A stretch of DNA of 64,000 bases from Amycolatopsis sp. GM8 (GCF_021653975.1 NZ_JAJKFK010000001.1:372001-436000); one strand, 5' to 3'. Numbered from the stretch's first letter, positions 26,285-35,545 are shown. Translations and numbers: made by a program. Notes: generated by a model not told the origin, from the sequence alone.

Positions 26285-26688
26285 TCCGTGATGGTGGGAA
26301 CCACGCCGTAGCAGGGGCGCAGTTCCAGCCACTCGTGGATCGGCTTCCCGCCCGCGCCCGGCGCCGCGGACAGCTCGCCGGCCAGCTCGACCGCCCGCTC
26401 GTGGCTCTCGACGTCGATCATCATCCAGCCGGCGATCAGGTCCTTGGTCTCCGCGAACGGGCCGTCGGTGACCGGCGGCTTTCCCTCGCCGTCGTAGCGG
26501 ACGAAGATGCCCTCCGGGGAGAGGGCCTGTTCGGCGACGAACTCGCCGGTGGTCTCGAGCCGGGCGGCGAAGTCGCGCATGTACTGGATGTGGGCGGAAA
26601 TCTCCTCCGGTGTCCACTGGTCCATCGGCGCGTCGTGGACCGACGCCGGCGCGCCCCGGTAATGCTTGAGCAGCACGTATTTGGCCAT
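26281..26688 (-). CDS. YCII-related DGPF-domain protein, ECF42 partner
   Basis: A 135-aa protein with the signature TDGPFAETKDLIAGWMMIDV and the family opening MAKYVLLKHYRG. DGPF proteins are almost always encoded beside ECF42 sigma factors and are regarded as their regulatory or output partners; biochemical function is not established. AAGGAG ribosome site 8 nt upstream. It is co-transcribed with the flavin-binding protein upstream (13-bp gap) and the sigma factor downstream (4-bp overlap). Confidence 0.92.
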   Translation of the reverse strand: MAKYVLLKHYRGAPASVHDAPMDQWTPEEISAHIQYMRDFAARLETTGEFVAEQALSPEGIFVRYDGEGKPPVTDGPFAETKDLIAGWMMIDVESHERAVELAGELSAAPGAGGKPIHEWLELRPCYGVVPTITE

Positions 26689-26701
26689 CAGATACTCCTT
26701 T

Positions 26702-27199
26702 TCACGCGTGCTGACGCTCGGCCCGGCGGCGGATCAGCTCTTCGACCGCGGTCGGCAGTGTCGTCTCGAAGTCGATCAGCTTCGCCCAGGTCGGGGTCAC
26801 CACGATCCGGACCATACTGTCGTAGAGCGAGTGGACCTCGGCTTCCCACTCGACCCGCTGTTCCGGCGTCATCTCGTAACTACCGTTCATCTGGAGGTAC
26901 TCCTCAGGGATGCCGTCGACGACGTCCAGCTCGGCCCGGCCGCGGATGAGCAGGATCTTCGGCGGGTGCACCTCGGTGTCGATGGTCAGCGCGACCATCG
27001 GGTTGGCGCGCAGGGACGCCAGCTTCGGCGCGTTCGTCGAGGTGCACATGACGATCTCCGAGCCGTTCCAGGTGAACGCGATCGGGACGCTGCGGGGTGT
27101 GCCGTCCTGGGCGACATAGGCCAGCCGGGTCAGGTCGCGGGCCAGCAGCTCGCGGCTGAACGGCCGGTTCAGGACCTCGGTGATCTCGTTCGGGTGCAT
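26702..27199 (-). CDS. pyridoxamine 5'-phosphate oxidase-like FMN/F420-binding protein
   Basis: A 165-aa split-barrel protein (AYVAQDGTPRSVPIAFTWNG, CTSTNAPKLASLRANPMVAL) of the PPOX superfamily, which bind FMN, F420 or haem. The start at 27199 is preferred to one 26 codons upstream because the family normally opens near MHPNEITEVLNRPF. It is the first gene of a three-gene operon with the DGPF protein and ECF42 sigma factor, so it may be an output of that sigma factor (inference). Confidence 0.85.
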   Translation of the reverse strand: MHPNEITEVLNRPFSRELLARDLTRLAYVAQDGTPRSVPIAFTWNGSEIVMCTSTNAPKLASLRANPMVALTIDTEVHPPKILLIRGRAELDVVDGIPEEYLQMNGSYEMTPEQRVEWEAEVHSLYDSMVRIVVTPTWAKLIDFETTLPTAVEELIRRRAERQHA

Positions 27200-27239
27200 G
27201 GGTGCTCCTGTGGTGAGGTACGGCCCGTCGCGGCCGTGT

Positions 27240-30200
27240 TCACCGCGGGGACGGAGCCACGCCCGGGTTCTCGACATCCCATGGCAGGGCGGAGTTCATC
27301 AGGCCGATCATGCCCGAGACCAGCCGCATCTGCTCGACACTACGGACGTCGGCTTCGACCAGGCGCGGTGAGCACACCAGCACAGCCAGTGCCTGCGCGC
27401 GAGACAGGGCCACGTTGAGCCGGTTGCGCGAAAGCAGGAAGTCGAGCCCGCGCGGCAGGTCGAGCGCCGAGGACGAGGTCATGGTCGCGATCACGACCGG
27501 CGCCTCCTGCCCCTGGAACCGGTCCACCGTGCCCACGCGGACGCCCGGGAACCCGGCTCGTTCCAGTGCTCGGCTGACGACCCGCGCCTGCAGGTTGTAC
27601 GGGGCGACGACGAGGATGTCCTTGTCCGACAAGGGCCGCTTGCCGTGCGTATCCGTCCACTGTCGACCGTGCACAGTGGACACCAGCTCGACCACCGCCG
27701 CGGCTTCCTCGGGCGAGCGCGTCGTGTTGCCCCGGTGCTCGACCTCCAGCAGGTGCAACCCGGGCCGCACGCCCTCGATCCCGCGCTCCGCCGTCGACGG
27801 GTGCGCGTGCAGCAGCCCGGCGTAGGACAACCGCGAGACCGGTGCGCACACGTCGGGATGCATCCGGCGGGTCTGGTCGAGGAAGTACCCCAGCTCCGGC
27901 GGGATCACGTCCGCGTCGCCGAGCAGGTGCCCGAGCGCGGACGCCTCCGCACCGGCCGGATGGGTGCCCTGCACGACCTGCGGCAACTGTTGCGGATCTC
28001 CCAGCAGCACAAGGTTTTTGGCCGCCATCGACACCGCGAGCGCGTCGGCGAGGGCGAACTGGCCCGCCTCGTCGACGATCAGCACGTCGAACGGCTCGGC
28101 GCGCAGCGCGGAGTTCGCGAAGGTCCACGCGGTGCCGCCGACGAGATGCCCGTCGTCGTGCTCGGTGCGCCACCGGGCCAGCGCGTCGTTGCTCTTCGGC
28201 TGGTCCCACGGCTGCTCGGGATCGGGCGTCTTGCGCGGGCGTTTGGCGCACGGCAGGCCGGGCGCGGTCGCCTTCGCCGCGGCAAGCACGTTCTCCACCG
28301 CCTTGTGACTGGTCGACGTGACCGCCACGGTCCTGCCCGCGCGCACCAGATGCGCGATGAGCTTGCCCGCCAGGTACGTCTTGCCGGCGCCGGGCGGCCC
28401 CTGCACGGCGAGCGCCGACCCGTCGAGCGCGTCGACGGCGTCGATCACCGTGCGCACGAGATCCTCGCCGGGCTCGGGCAGCGGGCGCCCGCCGCGCAGC
28501 CGTGGCGGGGTGCGGCGCAGCAGGTCGACGCCCGGATGCGGGGGCAGGTCCGGCAGCTGGTCCACGACGAGCTGGGCGAGTTCGGCGACCGCTTCGTCCT
28601 TCGGCTGCGGCCGGACGGGGCTGCCGGGCAACACCGCGGCGGGCAGGTCCGCCGCGGTCTCGCCGACCGCACAGCTCTCCTCCAGCGTCAGTTCCTCGGC
28701 CGACGCCGCGACCACCCGCGCGTCGCGGGCCGCCGCGCCGTACCGGAGCCGGACCTGGTCACCGGGCGCGAACGGGTGCGGCTGCTCCGGGTCACACGCG
28801 ACGACGAGCGTGCGCTTGGCCAGGCGGGCGCGTCCCGACGGCGGCACCCACTCGCCCGCGTCGACCGACACCGGTACCGCGCACGTCGTGTCGACCTCGA
28901 GATCGGCCAGCGGCGCAGCCAGCTGGCGGAAGAACTCCCACCACGCGGGGTTGGTCTCACGGCGGTGATAGCCGACGGACGCGCCGAGCAGGTCCGCCGC
29001 CTCGTCGCCGGAGTTTTCCAGTGCCGCCACCAGTTTCGCGAGCTGGGCGGCGCGCTCGGCCCGGCGCTCGGCGGCGAGATGATCCGTGGTTTCCCGCAGC
29101 AGAGCGTCCACTTCGGACTCTTCGGCGGGCGGATTCGGCTCGATATCGGCCTTTTCGCGGACCTCGTGCAGGAACTCGAACAGCCGCAAGGTGGAGACGC
29201 AGTCGTATTCGTTGTAGTCACTGATCCCGCGCAGGACCTCGCCGGCCCGCACTGTTTCGCCGAGGCTCGCCAGCGTCAGATACTCCTCGTACGCCTCGAT
29301 ACTCGACGCGGCGGTCTTCACGTCGCCATCGCGGGCGGCCGGCATGTACAGCGGTTCCAGGTACTTGATCGAGTACGACCGCTGCGAAACCCGCAAAGCC
29401 TTGCGCACCACCGCATACAGGTCGACGAGCGCGCCACGGCGCAGCAGGTCGTCGACCTCTTCCTCGCGGGTGCCGTGCAACGCGGCCAGGCGCTTGAGCG
29501 CGGTGACCTCATAAGGCGCGTAGTGGTAGATGTGCGCCTCGGGATCGTCCGCCAGGCGGGCCCACGCGAAGTCGACGAACTGTTCGAAGGCGCGTTTCTC
29601 CGCGAGGCGGGAATGCGCCCAGAACGGGGTGAATCCGGCGCCAGAGTCCACCGCACCGAAGAGATACTCCAGCCCCTGCCCGCCCAGCGCGTACGGATCT
29701 CCTTCCATGTCGAAGAAAACGTCGCCGGGCCGGGCGGGCGGCAACGCGGCGAGCGGGCCCGGGTCGACGATCTCGTAGCCGACCTCGCCGGTCACCTCGC
29801 CCCGGACCTGGATCGCGGCCTGCGCGCGCAGCGCCGTGAACGTGCGCTCGGACATGTCGCGCGGCCGGTCCCCGGGTTCGGCGGTGGCGAGGTTGTCGAT
29901 GGTCGCCACGCCGGCCTCGGCGAGCTTGCGGCGCTGGTCACCCCGCATCCCGGCGACGAGTGACAGATCGCGGTCGGCTTCGCGGCCGGCCGCGCAGTGC
30001 TCGGCGAACCCGCAGCCGGCGCACGCGGGGCGCTCGTCCGCCCACAGCCGGTCGGGCAGGTGTGGTTGGCGCGCGGTCAGCTTGGCGCGCAACCGGTGCA
30101 GCAGCGGGAGAAAGTCGTCGACCCGCAGGCTCGCCGTGCCGCCGTCGCCGAGCAGCAGATGCATCCGCGGCCCGGCGGGCCAGCCGCCGCGGCGCAGCGC

Positions 30201-30614
30201 GTCGGCATAGGCGGCGACCTGCAGCACCGCGGACGGCCGGGCGTGCCGGGCGAGCTTCGTGTCGTAGACCTCGTACCGGCCTTGGTCGTCGCACACCAGG
30301 AAGTCCGCGCGGCCGGTGAACTCTCCGTCGTCGAAAACCGCCTGGTAGATCACGGGAGCGCCGGCGAGCAGCGCCATTTCCGTTGCCACCACGGCGGTTT
30401 CGTGGTTGCGGAAGTCGATCTCCACGAGACCGGGCCGTTCGTCGCGGAACCGCTCCAGCGTCGCCTGCTCGTGCGCCTGGCCGTGCTTAACGGCGAGCGG
30501 GTCGCCGCCGGACCGTGGCTGCGGCGCACCCTCGAGCCCGGCGGCGAACGCCTGCTTCAGGATACTGCGGTGCTCGCATTCGAGCAGGTCGGCGAGGTCC
30601 GATGGCGTATGCAT
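27240..30614 (-). CDS. TM0106-type RecB-like nuclease fused to UPF1-like DNA helicase
   Basis: A 1124-aa multidomain protein. Residues 1 to about 210 are a RecB/Cas4-like nuclease: Cys13, EVYDTKLARHA and VLQVAAYADAL (motif QxxxY), then CAGCGFAEHC, together a likely [4Fe-4S] ligand set. Residues about 310-480 hold an RNase H-like part (DVFFDMEGDPYALGG to ISDYNEYDCVSTLRL). The C-terminal half is a superfamily-1 helicase: GPPGAGKT near 738, VLIVDEAGQFALADAL, LLGDPQQLPQV, VGTVDRFQGQEAPVVI and SRNRLNVALSRAQ. It probably acts in DNA repair or defence against foreign DNA. A GTG at 30632 is an alternative start. Confidence 0.87.
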   Translation of the reverse strand: MHTPSDLADLLECEHRSILKQAFAAGLEGAPQPRSGGDPLAVKHGQAHEQATLERFRDERPGLVEIDFRNHETAVVATEMALLAGAPVIYQAVFDDGEFTGRADFLVCDDQGRYEVYDTKLARHARPSAVLQVAAYADALRRGGWPAGPRMHLLLGDGGTASLRVDDFLPLLHRLRAKLTARQPHLPDRLWADERPACAGCGFAEHCAAGREADRDLSLVAGMRGDQRRKLAEAGVATIDNLATAEPGDRPRDMSERTFTALRAQAAIQVRGEVTGEVGYEIVDPGPLAALPPARPGDVFFDMEGDPYALGGQGLEYLFGAVDSGAGFTPFWAHSRLAEKRAFEQFVDFAWARLADDPEAHIYHYAPYEVTALKRLAALHGTREEEVDDLLRRGALVDLYAVVRKALRVSQRSYSIKYLEPLYMPAARDGDVKTAASSIEAYEEYLTLASLGETVRAGEVLRGISDYNEYDCVSTLRLFEFLHEVREKADIEPNPPAEESEVDALLRETTDHLAAERRAERAAQLAKLVAALENSGDEAADLLGASVGYHRRETNPAWWEFFRQLAAPLADLEVDTTCAVPVSVDAGEWVPPSGRARLAKRTLVVACDPEQPHPFAPGDQVRLRYGAAARDARVVAASAEELTLEESCAVGETAADLPAAVLPGSPVRPQPKDEAVAELAQLVVDQLPDLPPHPGVDLLRRTPPRLRGGRPLPEPGEDLVRTVIDAVDALDGSALAVQGPPGAGKTYLAGKLIAHLVRAGRTVAVTSTSHKAVENVLAAAKATAPGLPCAKRPRKTPDPEQPWDQPKSNDALARWRTEHDDGHLVGGTAWTFANSALRAEPFDVLIVDEAGQFALADALAVSMAAKNLVLLGDPQQLPQVVQGTHPAGAEASALGHLLGDADVIPPELGYFLDQTRRMHPDVCAPVSRLSYAGLLHAHPSTAERGIEGVRPGLHLLEVEHRGNTTRSPEEAAAVVELVSTVHGRQWTDTHGKRPLSDKDILVVAPYNLQARVVSRALERAGFPGVRVGTVDRFQGQEAPVVIATMTSSSALDLPRGLDFLLSRNRLNVALSRAQALAVLVCSPRLVEADVRSVEQMRLVSGMIGLMNSALPWDVENPGVAPSPR

Positions 30615-30677
30615 CGCCGGCGAGTCTGACACGAGGGCACAATCGAAGGGGAAAGCCACGCCGACGAAAGGCAACCG

Positions 30678-31049
30678 ATGACGCGCGAGATCAAGATCCC
30701 GGACGCGACCCATCCGATCACGGTCGAACCGACCCCCGGCCGGGTCGTGGTGCGGGCGGCCGGCAAGGTCATCGCCGAAAGCACCGCCGCGCTGACCCTG
30801 CGTGAGTCGAGCTACCCGCCCGTGCAGTACGTCCCGATCGCCGACGTCGACCCGAGCGTGCTGAAGGCGAGCGAGACCAAGACCTACTGCCCGTTCAAGG
30901 GCGAGGCGAGCTACTACACCCTCGCCGTGGGGCAGCAGGAACTGACCGACGCCGTGTGGACATATGAGACCCCGTACGACGCGGTCGGTGAGATCGCCTC
31001 GCACGTCGCCTTCTACCCCAACCAGGTGGACATCACCGTCGCCGGCTAG
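30678..31049 (+). CDS. DUF427 family protein
   Basis: A 123-aa DUF427 protein: VVRAAGKVIAESTAALTLRE, YVPIADVDPSVLKASETKTY, CPFKGEASYYTL and the ending VAFYPNQVDITV. The family has a small beta-rich fold and unknown function; CPFKG is invariant. ATG with GAAAGG upstream. Divergent from the nuclease-helicase and overlapping the VOC gene by 4 bp at the 3' end. Confidence 0.93.
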   Translation: MTREIKIPDATHPITVEPTPGRVVVRAAGKVIAESTAALTLRESSYPPVQYVPIADVDPSVLKASETKTYCPFKGEASYYTLAVGQQELTDAVWTYETPYDAVGEIASHVAFYPNQVDITVAG

Positions 31050-31426
31050 AAGCCGTGGTTGACCGCCTCCACGTTGTGGCCGTCCAGGTCCCGCAGGAAC
31101 ACCGCGTAGTAGCCCGGGTGGTACTCGGGCCACTCACGCGGCGCGTGCAGCACCTCCACCCCCGCCGCGACGGCGGCCTCGTGCACCGCGTCGACCGCGG
31201 CGCGGTCCGGTGCCTGGAAGGCCACGTGCAGTTCGCGGGTCTCCGATCCGCGCGCCGGTGACAGCCAGAACTGTGGAGGTCCCTCGCCGATGCCGAACCC
31301 GGCCACGAAACCCTCGTCCAACGGGATGCGCATCGCTTCACGCATGCCGAGCGGACCGAAAACACGCAGGTAGAAGGCGAGCGACGCGTCGACGTCGGCC
31401 ACCTGGACACCAAGATGATCGAGCAT
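31046..31426 (-). CDS. VOC-family (glyoxalase/bleomycin-resistance-like) protein
   Basis: A 126-aa protein with two beta-alpha-beta-beta-beta units (DHLGVQVADVDASLAFYLR, ELHVAFQAPDRAAVDAVHEA, YYAVFLRDLDGHNVEAV). VOC proteins are metal-dependent lyases, dioxygenases or drug-binding proteins; the role is not defined here. The ATG lies 7 nt after a TAGCCT box (31439-31434), so it is probably leaderless. It overlaps DUF427 by 4 bp, tail to tail. Confidence 0.88.
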   Translation of the reverse strand: MLDHLGVQVADVDASLAFYLRVFGPLGMREAMRIPLDEGFVAGFGIGEGPPQFWLSPARGSETRELHVAFQAPDRAAVDAVHEAAVAAGVEVLHAPREWPEYHPGYYAVFLRDLDGHNVEAVNHGF

Positions 31427-31466
31427 GCTCGCGAGGCTAGCCGCGACCTACGACAATTCCGTGCGG

Positions 31467-32060
31467 CTAGCGCCAGGCGAAGACCGGCTGCTCCAGGTGG
31501 GCCACCCTGGTCTGCCGCCCGCGCAAGGCCACCTCGCGGAACTGGAACAGCACGGCCCCGGTCGGCGCGTGCACGAGATGGCCGATGAGCGGGAGCTGGA
31601 TCACCGGCCGGTCGGATTCGGGGATCCGCAGGAACCGCGGCTCGACGTCGAGTTCGGTGAACGGGATCCGGTGCAGCTCAGCCACTTCGGCCGGGTTCGG
31701 CACCGGCTCGACGGCCTCGATCCGGACCACCACCGGCGTGATCACGTAGCCGGAGCGGGTCGGGTAGTCGTCCAGCAGGCCCGCGCACTGCGCCCGCCCG
31801 GCGAAGATGCCGAGCTCCTCGTGCAGCTCACGCAGGGCCGCGTCGATCGCGTCCTCGCCGTCGTCGAGCCGCCCGCCGGGCAAGGCGAACTGGCCCGGGT
31901 GCTCGCGCAGCCGCGACGTGCGGCGGGTCAGCCAGACGGCCGGGCCGTGCTCGTCGGCGAACATCGCGATCGCGACGGCCGCGGCACGCCGCTCGCCGAG
32001 TGGGGCGGCCAGGCGTGGGAACTCCCGCACCGCGGCTTCAGCGTCGTCGAGTGCGGTCAC
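31467..32060 (-). CDS. NUDIX hydrolase, NudL/CoA pyrophosphatase-like
   Basis: About 197 aa with a complete NUDIX box in GGRLDDGEDAIDAALRELHE followed by ELG. Upstream WLTRRTSRLREHPGQFALPG is the UPF0035/CoA diphosphatase signature, suggesting cleavage of CoA or related nucleotides. The GTG at 32060 lies 7 nt after a TAGAGT box (32073-32068), so it is chosen over a GTG at 32069 that would overlap the box. Divergent from a MerR gene whose promoter is adjacent. Confidence 0.9.
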   Translation of the reverse strand: MTALDDAEAAVREFPRLAAPLGERRAAAVAIAMFADEHGPAVWLTRRTSRLREHPGQFALPGGRLDDGEDAIDAALRELHEELGIFAGRAQCAGLLDDYPTRSGYVITPVVVRIEAVEPVPNPAEVAELHRIPFTELDVEPRFLRIPESDRPVIQLPLIGHLVHAPTGAVLFQFREVALRGRQTRVAHLEQPVFAWR

Positions 32061-32077
32061 CTGATCCACTCTAAGCC

Positions 32078-32108
32078 TTGCACCTCACGCGACGGCAGGT
32101 CCTAGCGT
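32078..32108 (+). promoter_or_regulatory. MerR-type promoter with 19-bp spacer
   Basis: -35 TTGCAC (32078-32083), a 19-bp spacer (32084-32102), -10 TAGCGT (32103-32108), then 7 nt to the GTG start. ACCT and AGGT form a dyad across the spacer (32082-32085 and 32097-32100). It matches the layout of the other MerR promoter at 7257-7287. Confidence 0.75.
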
Positions 32109-32115
32109 GGCCGGT

Positions 32116-32862
32116 GTGAGCGAACAACAGCGATGGACGATCGGCGAGCTGGCCCGGGCCAGCGGCGTCACGGTGCGCACGCTGCACCATTACGACGACA
32201 TCGGCCTGCTCACGGCGGGCGAACGTACCGCGGCCGGCCACCGCCGGTACACCCCGCGGGACCTCCGGCGGCTCTACCGGATCCGGGCGCTGCGCACGCT
32301 CGGTCTTTCGCTGGAGGAGATCGCGGACCTGCTCGCCGACGCACCGGACGACCTGGACACCCTGCGCGAGCTGCTGAAAGCCCAGCTGCGCGCGCTCGAA
32401 ACCCAGGCCGGCCGGATCCAGCACCTCACCCGGCACATCACCGAACTGCTCGGCCGCGTCGACGAGTCGACCGCGCCCGGGCCGTTCCTGGAAACCCTGG
32501 AGCTGATGTCGATGTTCGAGACCTACTTCACCGAGGACGAACGCGAACAACTGGCGCGGCGGCGCGGTGAGCTCGGCCCGGACCAGGTCGAGGAAGCCAA
32601 GGCTCGCTGGACCAAGCTCGTCGAGGAACTTCTGTCGCATATGGACAATGACACCCCGGTCGACGATCCTCGGGTCCACGAACTGGTGACACGATGGGAC
32701 GCGATCGCCACCCCATTCCACACCGGCGAACAAACGAAAACCGCCGCGCGACGGATGTGGCTGGACCACGGCGGCGAACTCGCACGGAACCTGCCCTGGC
32801 CCACGGAAAAAATGACCGCCCTCGTCACCTACCTCGAACGAGCCCGGCACTCGGCACGCTGA
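32116..32862 (+). CDS. TipA-like MerR-family regulator with TipAS-type effector domain
   Basis: A 248-aa protein: MerR winged helix WTIGELARASGVTVRTLHHY and a coiled coil, then a C-terminal TipAS-type antibiotic-binding domain (LMSMFETYFTEDEREQLARR onward). Such regulators bind thiopeptides or other amphipathic drugs and activate their own promoter. The start is set by the promoter (GTG at 32116 is 7 nt after the -10); an upstream GTG at 32107 overlaps the -10. No exporter is adjacent, so the target may be itself and the divergent NUDIX gene. Confidence 0.93.
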   Translation: MSEQQRWTIGELARASGVTVRTLHHYDDIGLLTAGERTAAGHRRYTPRDLRRLYRIRALRTLGLSLEEIADLLADAPDDLDTLRELLKAQLRALETQAGRIQHLTRHITELLGRVDESTAPGPFLETLELMSMFETYFTEDEREQLARRRGELGPDQVEEAKARWTKLVEELLSHMDNDTPVDDPRVHELVTRWDAIATPFHTGEQTKTAARRMWLDHGGELARNLPWPTEKMTALVTYLERARHSAR

Positions 32863-32872
32863 GCCCGCAAAC

Positions 32873-35482
32873 TCACACACCCATCTGTTCCAGCTGTTTC
32901 TTGAACGTCTCCGCACGCTCGGTGGCTGGTTCGTCGAGGATGCCGTCGTCGAACCAGTTCGCCAGCGCTTCCCACAACCGGGCCCGTGAGGACGACTGGA
33001 ACCACTCGCGCAGCTGCTGAGCCTCCTTCGGCGGTCGCACGATCCTGGGCGCCCGCAGAGGACGGCTCGAGCAGGCGACAACGGCCACCCGGAAAAGGTC
33101 GACCAGGCCGTCCATCCGGCCTTCGCAGCCGTCGATATGTGCCTGGGCGACCTTGTTGATCAGGTCGATGCCCTCCGCGCTGTCCCGGATGCCGCCCAGC
33201 TCCGCCCCACCGGCCAGGCCTTCGTACATCCGGTACAGCAATTCCTCGCTGTAGCGCGGATAGCGCACGACAGGTTCGGGGAAACCGTGCCGCCGCGCGA
33301 GATCCCGGAGCTTGGTGATGGTCTCACACCGGGTGAGCCAGTCCCGCCGGTTGACCGCGAGGTTCTGGATCTCCTTCCACGCCTCGTCTTCCATGGCATA
33401 CAGCTCGCGCGAAAGCCGCTCCGCCTTGACCGGGGACGACGGCACGCCTTCCCAGACCCGGGAAAGGCATTGCGCGGCAACGCGAATCAGCTGACCCATG
33501 TACACCAGTTGTTCCCACACATGCAGCCGGGTCGGCCGTAACGACGCGGGGCGCGGCGGCGCGTAGGTGACCATCTCGAAGTTACGGAAAGCCGGCTGCC
33601 CGCGCAATGTCGCCAGATCGGGATCCTCCGACAGTGCCCAGTTGCGGACCGTCGCGATGAAACCGGTGTGACTGCCGGCCGCGGCCCGGTACAGCTCGCG
33701 CACGGCGAGTTTCGAAATGTTCTCCAGTTCCTTCTGCGCGAGAGGGGACTTCTGGGCACCATTACGGAACAGATCGATCGGCAGGAGTGCGACCGCGTAC
33801 GCGCAGGCGGCGTTGTAGTGCTCGTGCCAGGTCGAACCGTTCAGGCGTTTCCGCAGCGTCGCCCCCACCGCGTCCTTCAGCGCATCCGACGACGGAGGCC
33901 ACTGGGTCGCCGCATAGAACTGCTGGATCTTGGGAGCCGGCCGGGTCTTGGGAAACAGGTACTCCAGTGCCACGTTCGGGGTGCCCGCGCTCGCGAGCGC
34001 CATCCGCCGCCGCAACGCGATCCAGACGAGTGCGACGCGCAGCGAACTCTTCGAGATGAGATCGGCCAGCGGACGCATGCGGAACCGCTTGACGAAGGAA
34101 CGCGGATAATAGTCGTACACAAGACGTTCGAGTTCGTACTGCGAAAGCCCGCACAGATAAGAACGCAATCCGGCCGCGTTGGCCTCGACGGTTTCTTTCG
34201 CCTCTCCGGGCTGTGGAATGCCGAGGAGGTTCGCCTGGTTGCCGCCGAGCAGGCCCTCGTATCGCGGTGCGAACCGGCGGCTGATCACCCGGCGCAAATG
34301 GGCACGCTGTACTTCACGCCGGTTCCGGTGCGAAGGATGGGCGCATTGCTCGTCGCGCCGCCACCACTGGTCCGCCACCCAGTCGCCCTGACCGAGCACG
34401 GCCGCGTGCCGGAACCGGGCGAGCAGCTTGGCCGTCTCGAAATCACCGAGCCGCGGCGAGTTCTCGATCGCGAAATCGTCGGTGTTCCACCAGTTCGCCA
34501 AGTCGCGATCGCTGCGGCTGCAAATGATGATGATGTCGTCGTAGGTCACCAGCGCGTCCAGGAACAGGTCGAGCTGTTCCTGCAGATAGCCGATCTCGAG
34601 TCTGATGTAGACGTTCGTCGGATCGTGGTGCAGCGCCCGGTGGTACTCGTTCAGCGCGTCGTCGTACCGGCGCTCGGTGCGGAAGTTGTGCGCCCGCTGG
34701 TAGGCGTCGAACAGCTCCGGCGGGATGCGCGCGCCCCGCCACGCGGACCAGTGCGCGCTGCGGCAGAACGCACTGCGGGGCATGACAAGTGCGGCGACGG
34801 AGTTGGCCGCCCGTTCGAGCACCCGGTCCCAACTCGTGTCCTCGATGATCACCGGGCTGGCCGCGAAGTTGGGCAGGCGCACCAGTTCGATCAGGAGCCG
34901 GTAGGTCTTCGGCCCACCGTTGGACGCCTTCTCCGGCGGCAGCACCGTGCCTTTCACCCAGTACGCGCACGGTGGGCTGCCCAGGCGCACCAGCCGCGCC
35001 AGTACTTTCCACAACCCGTTGCTGGCACCGTCGCCGGCGGTTTCGACGATCGTGATGAAGTCGTACGAGGAAACGGATCCGGGCACCGCGGTCGGGTGGT
35101 ACAGCCGCGAGTTGCCCAGCTCGCGCTTGAACGCGGCGGTCAACTCGTGCGCGGGCACATCCGAACCGCTGCCGGAGTCGCCGAACACCTCGACGGAGAT
35201 CCGCAGCGCGTGGAACGCGTCATGCTCCAGCCGGGCACGGCCGATGCTGTACAAGGACATCACGAGCAACGCCGTGATGGACACGGCCTGCACCAGGGTC
35301 CAGGTCACGGTCGTGGAAACCGTGGCGCCCGACCCCGACCGGCCCGGCCAGGAAAGCACATAGGGCACCGTGAAAAGCGCCGCCGCGGCCAGCAGGAAGA
35401 TCGCCAGCGCCAGCCACCAGCGAATTCTGTGCGGCTCCGGCAACTCCGCCGGTTCGATGACGGATCTCGATTTCCGTGCCAT
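32873..35482 (-). CDS. large membrane-anchored TPR protein of unknown function
   Basis: An 869-aa protein I do not recognise. Two membrane helices lie at the N-terminus (WWLALAIFLLAAAALFTVPY near 23-43; WTLVQAVSITALLVMSLYSI near 61-80). A soluble domain up to about residue 260 is followed by TPR-like helices (AYQRAHNFRTERRYDDALNE, EIGYLQEQLDLFLDALVTYD) and about 500 residues of helix-rich sequence with no motif I know, including many Trp and Arg. ATG at 35482 with GGAGGGGG upstream. It follows the sulfatase gene by 63 bp on the same strand, so the two may be one operon. Codon use is like its neighbours. Function not assigned. Confidence 0.75.
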   Translation of the reverse strand: MARKSRSVIEPAELPEPHRIRWWLALAIFLLAAAALFTVPYVLSWPGRSGSGATVSTTVTWTLVQAVSITALLVMSLYSIGRARLEHDAFHALRISVEVFGDSGSGSDVPAHELTAAFKRELGNSRLYHPTAVPGSVSSYDFITIVETAGDGASNGLWKVLARLVRLGSPPCAYWVKGTVLPPEKASNGGPKTYRLLIELVRLPNFAASPVIIEDTSWDRVLERAANSVAALVMPRSAFCRSAHWSAWRGARIPPELFDAYQRAHNFRTERRYDDALNEYHRALHHDPTNVYIRLEIGYLQEQLDLFLDALVTYDDIIIICSRSDRDLANWWNTDDFAIENSPRLGDFETAKLLARFRHAAVLGQGDWVADQWWRRDEQCAHPSHRNRREVQRAHLRRVISRRFAPRYEGLLGGNQANLLGIPQPGEAKETVEANAAGLRSYLCGLSQYELERLVYDYYPRSFVKRFRMRPLADLISKSSLRVALVWIALRRRMALASAGTPNVALEYLFPKTRPAPKIQQFYAATQWPPSSDALKDAVGATLRKRLNGSTWHEHYNAACAYAVALLPIDLFRNGAQKSPLAQKELENISKLAVRELYRAAAGSHTGFIATVRNWALSEDPDLATLRGQPAFRNFEMVTYAPPRPASLRPTRLHVWEQLVYMGQLIRVAAQCLSRVWEGVPSSPVKAERLSRELYAMEDEAWKEIQNLAVNRRDWLTRCETITKLRDLARRHGFPEPVVRYPRYSEELLYRMYEGLAGGAELGGIRDSAEGIDLINKVAQAHIDGCEGRMDGLVDLFRVAVVACSSRPLRAPRIVRPPKEAQQLREWFQSSSRARLWEALANWFDDGILDEPATERAETFKKQLEQMGV

Positions 35483-35545
35483 CGCGAGGCACCCCCTCCG
35501 CGTCCTTCCTGACAACGGAATGGGCGCCCCGCCCGTTACACGACG

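Noticed and set aside
27645-29963. 772-aa open frame on the plus strand opposite the nuclease-helicase
   Set aside because: Shadow of a GC-rich gene; low-complexity Arg-rich sequence without any known motif.
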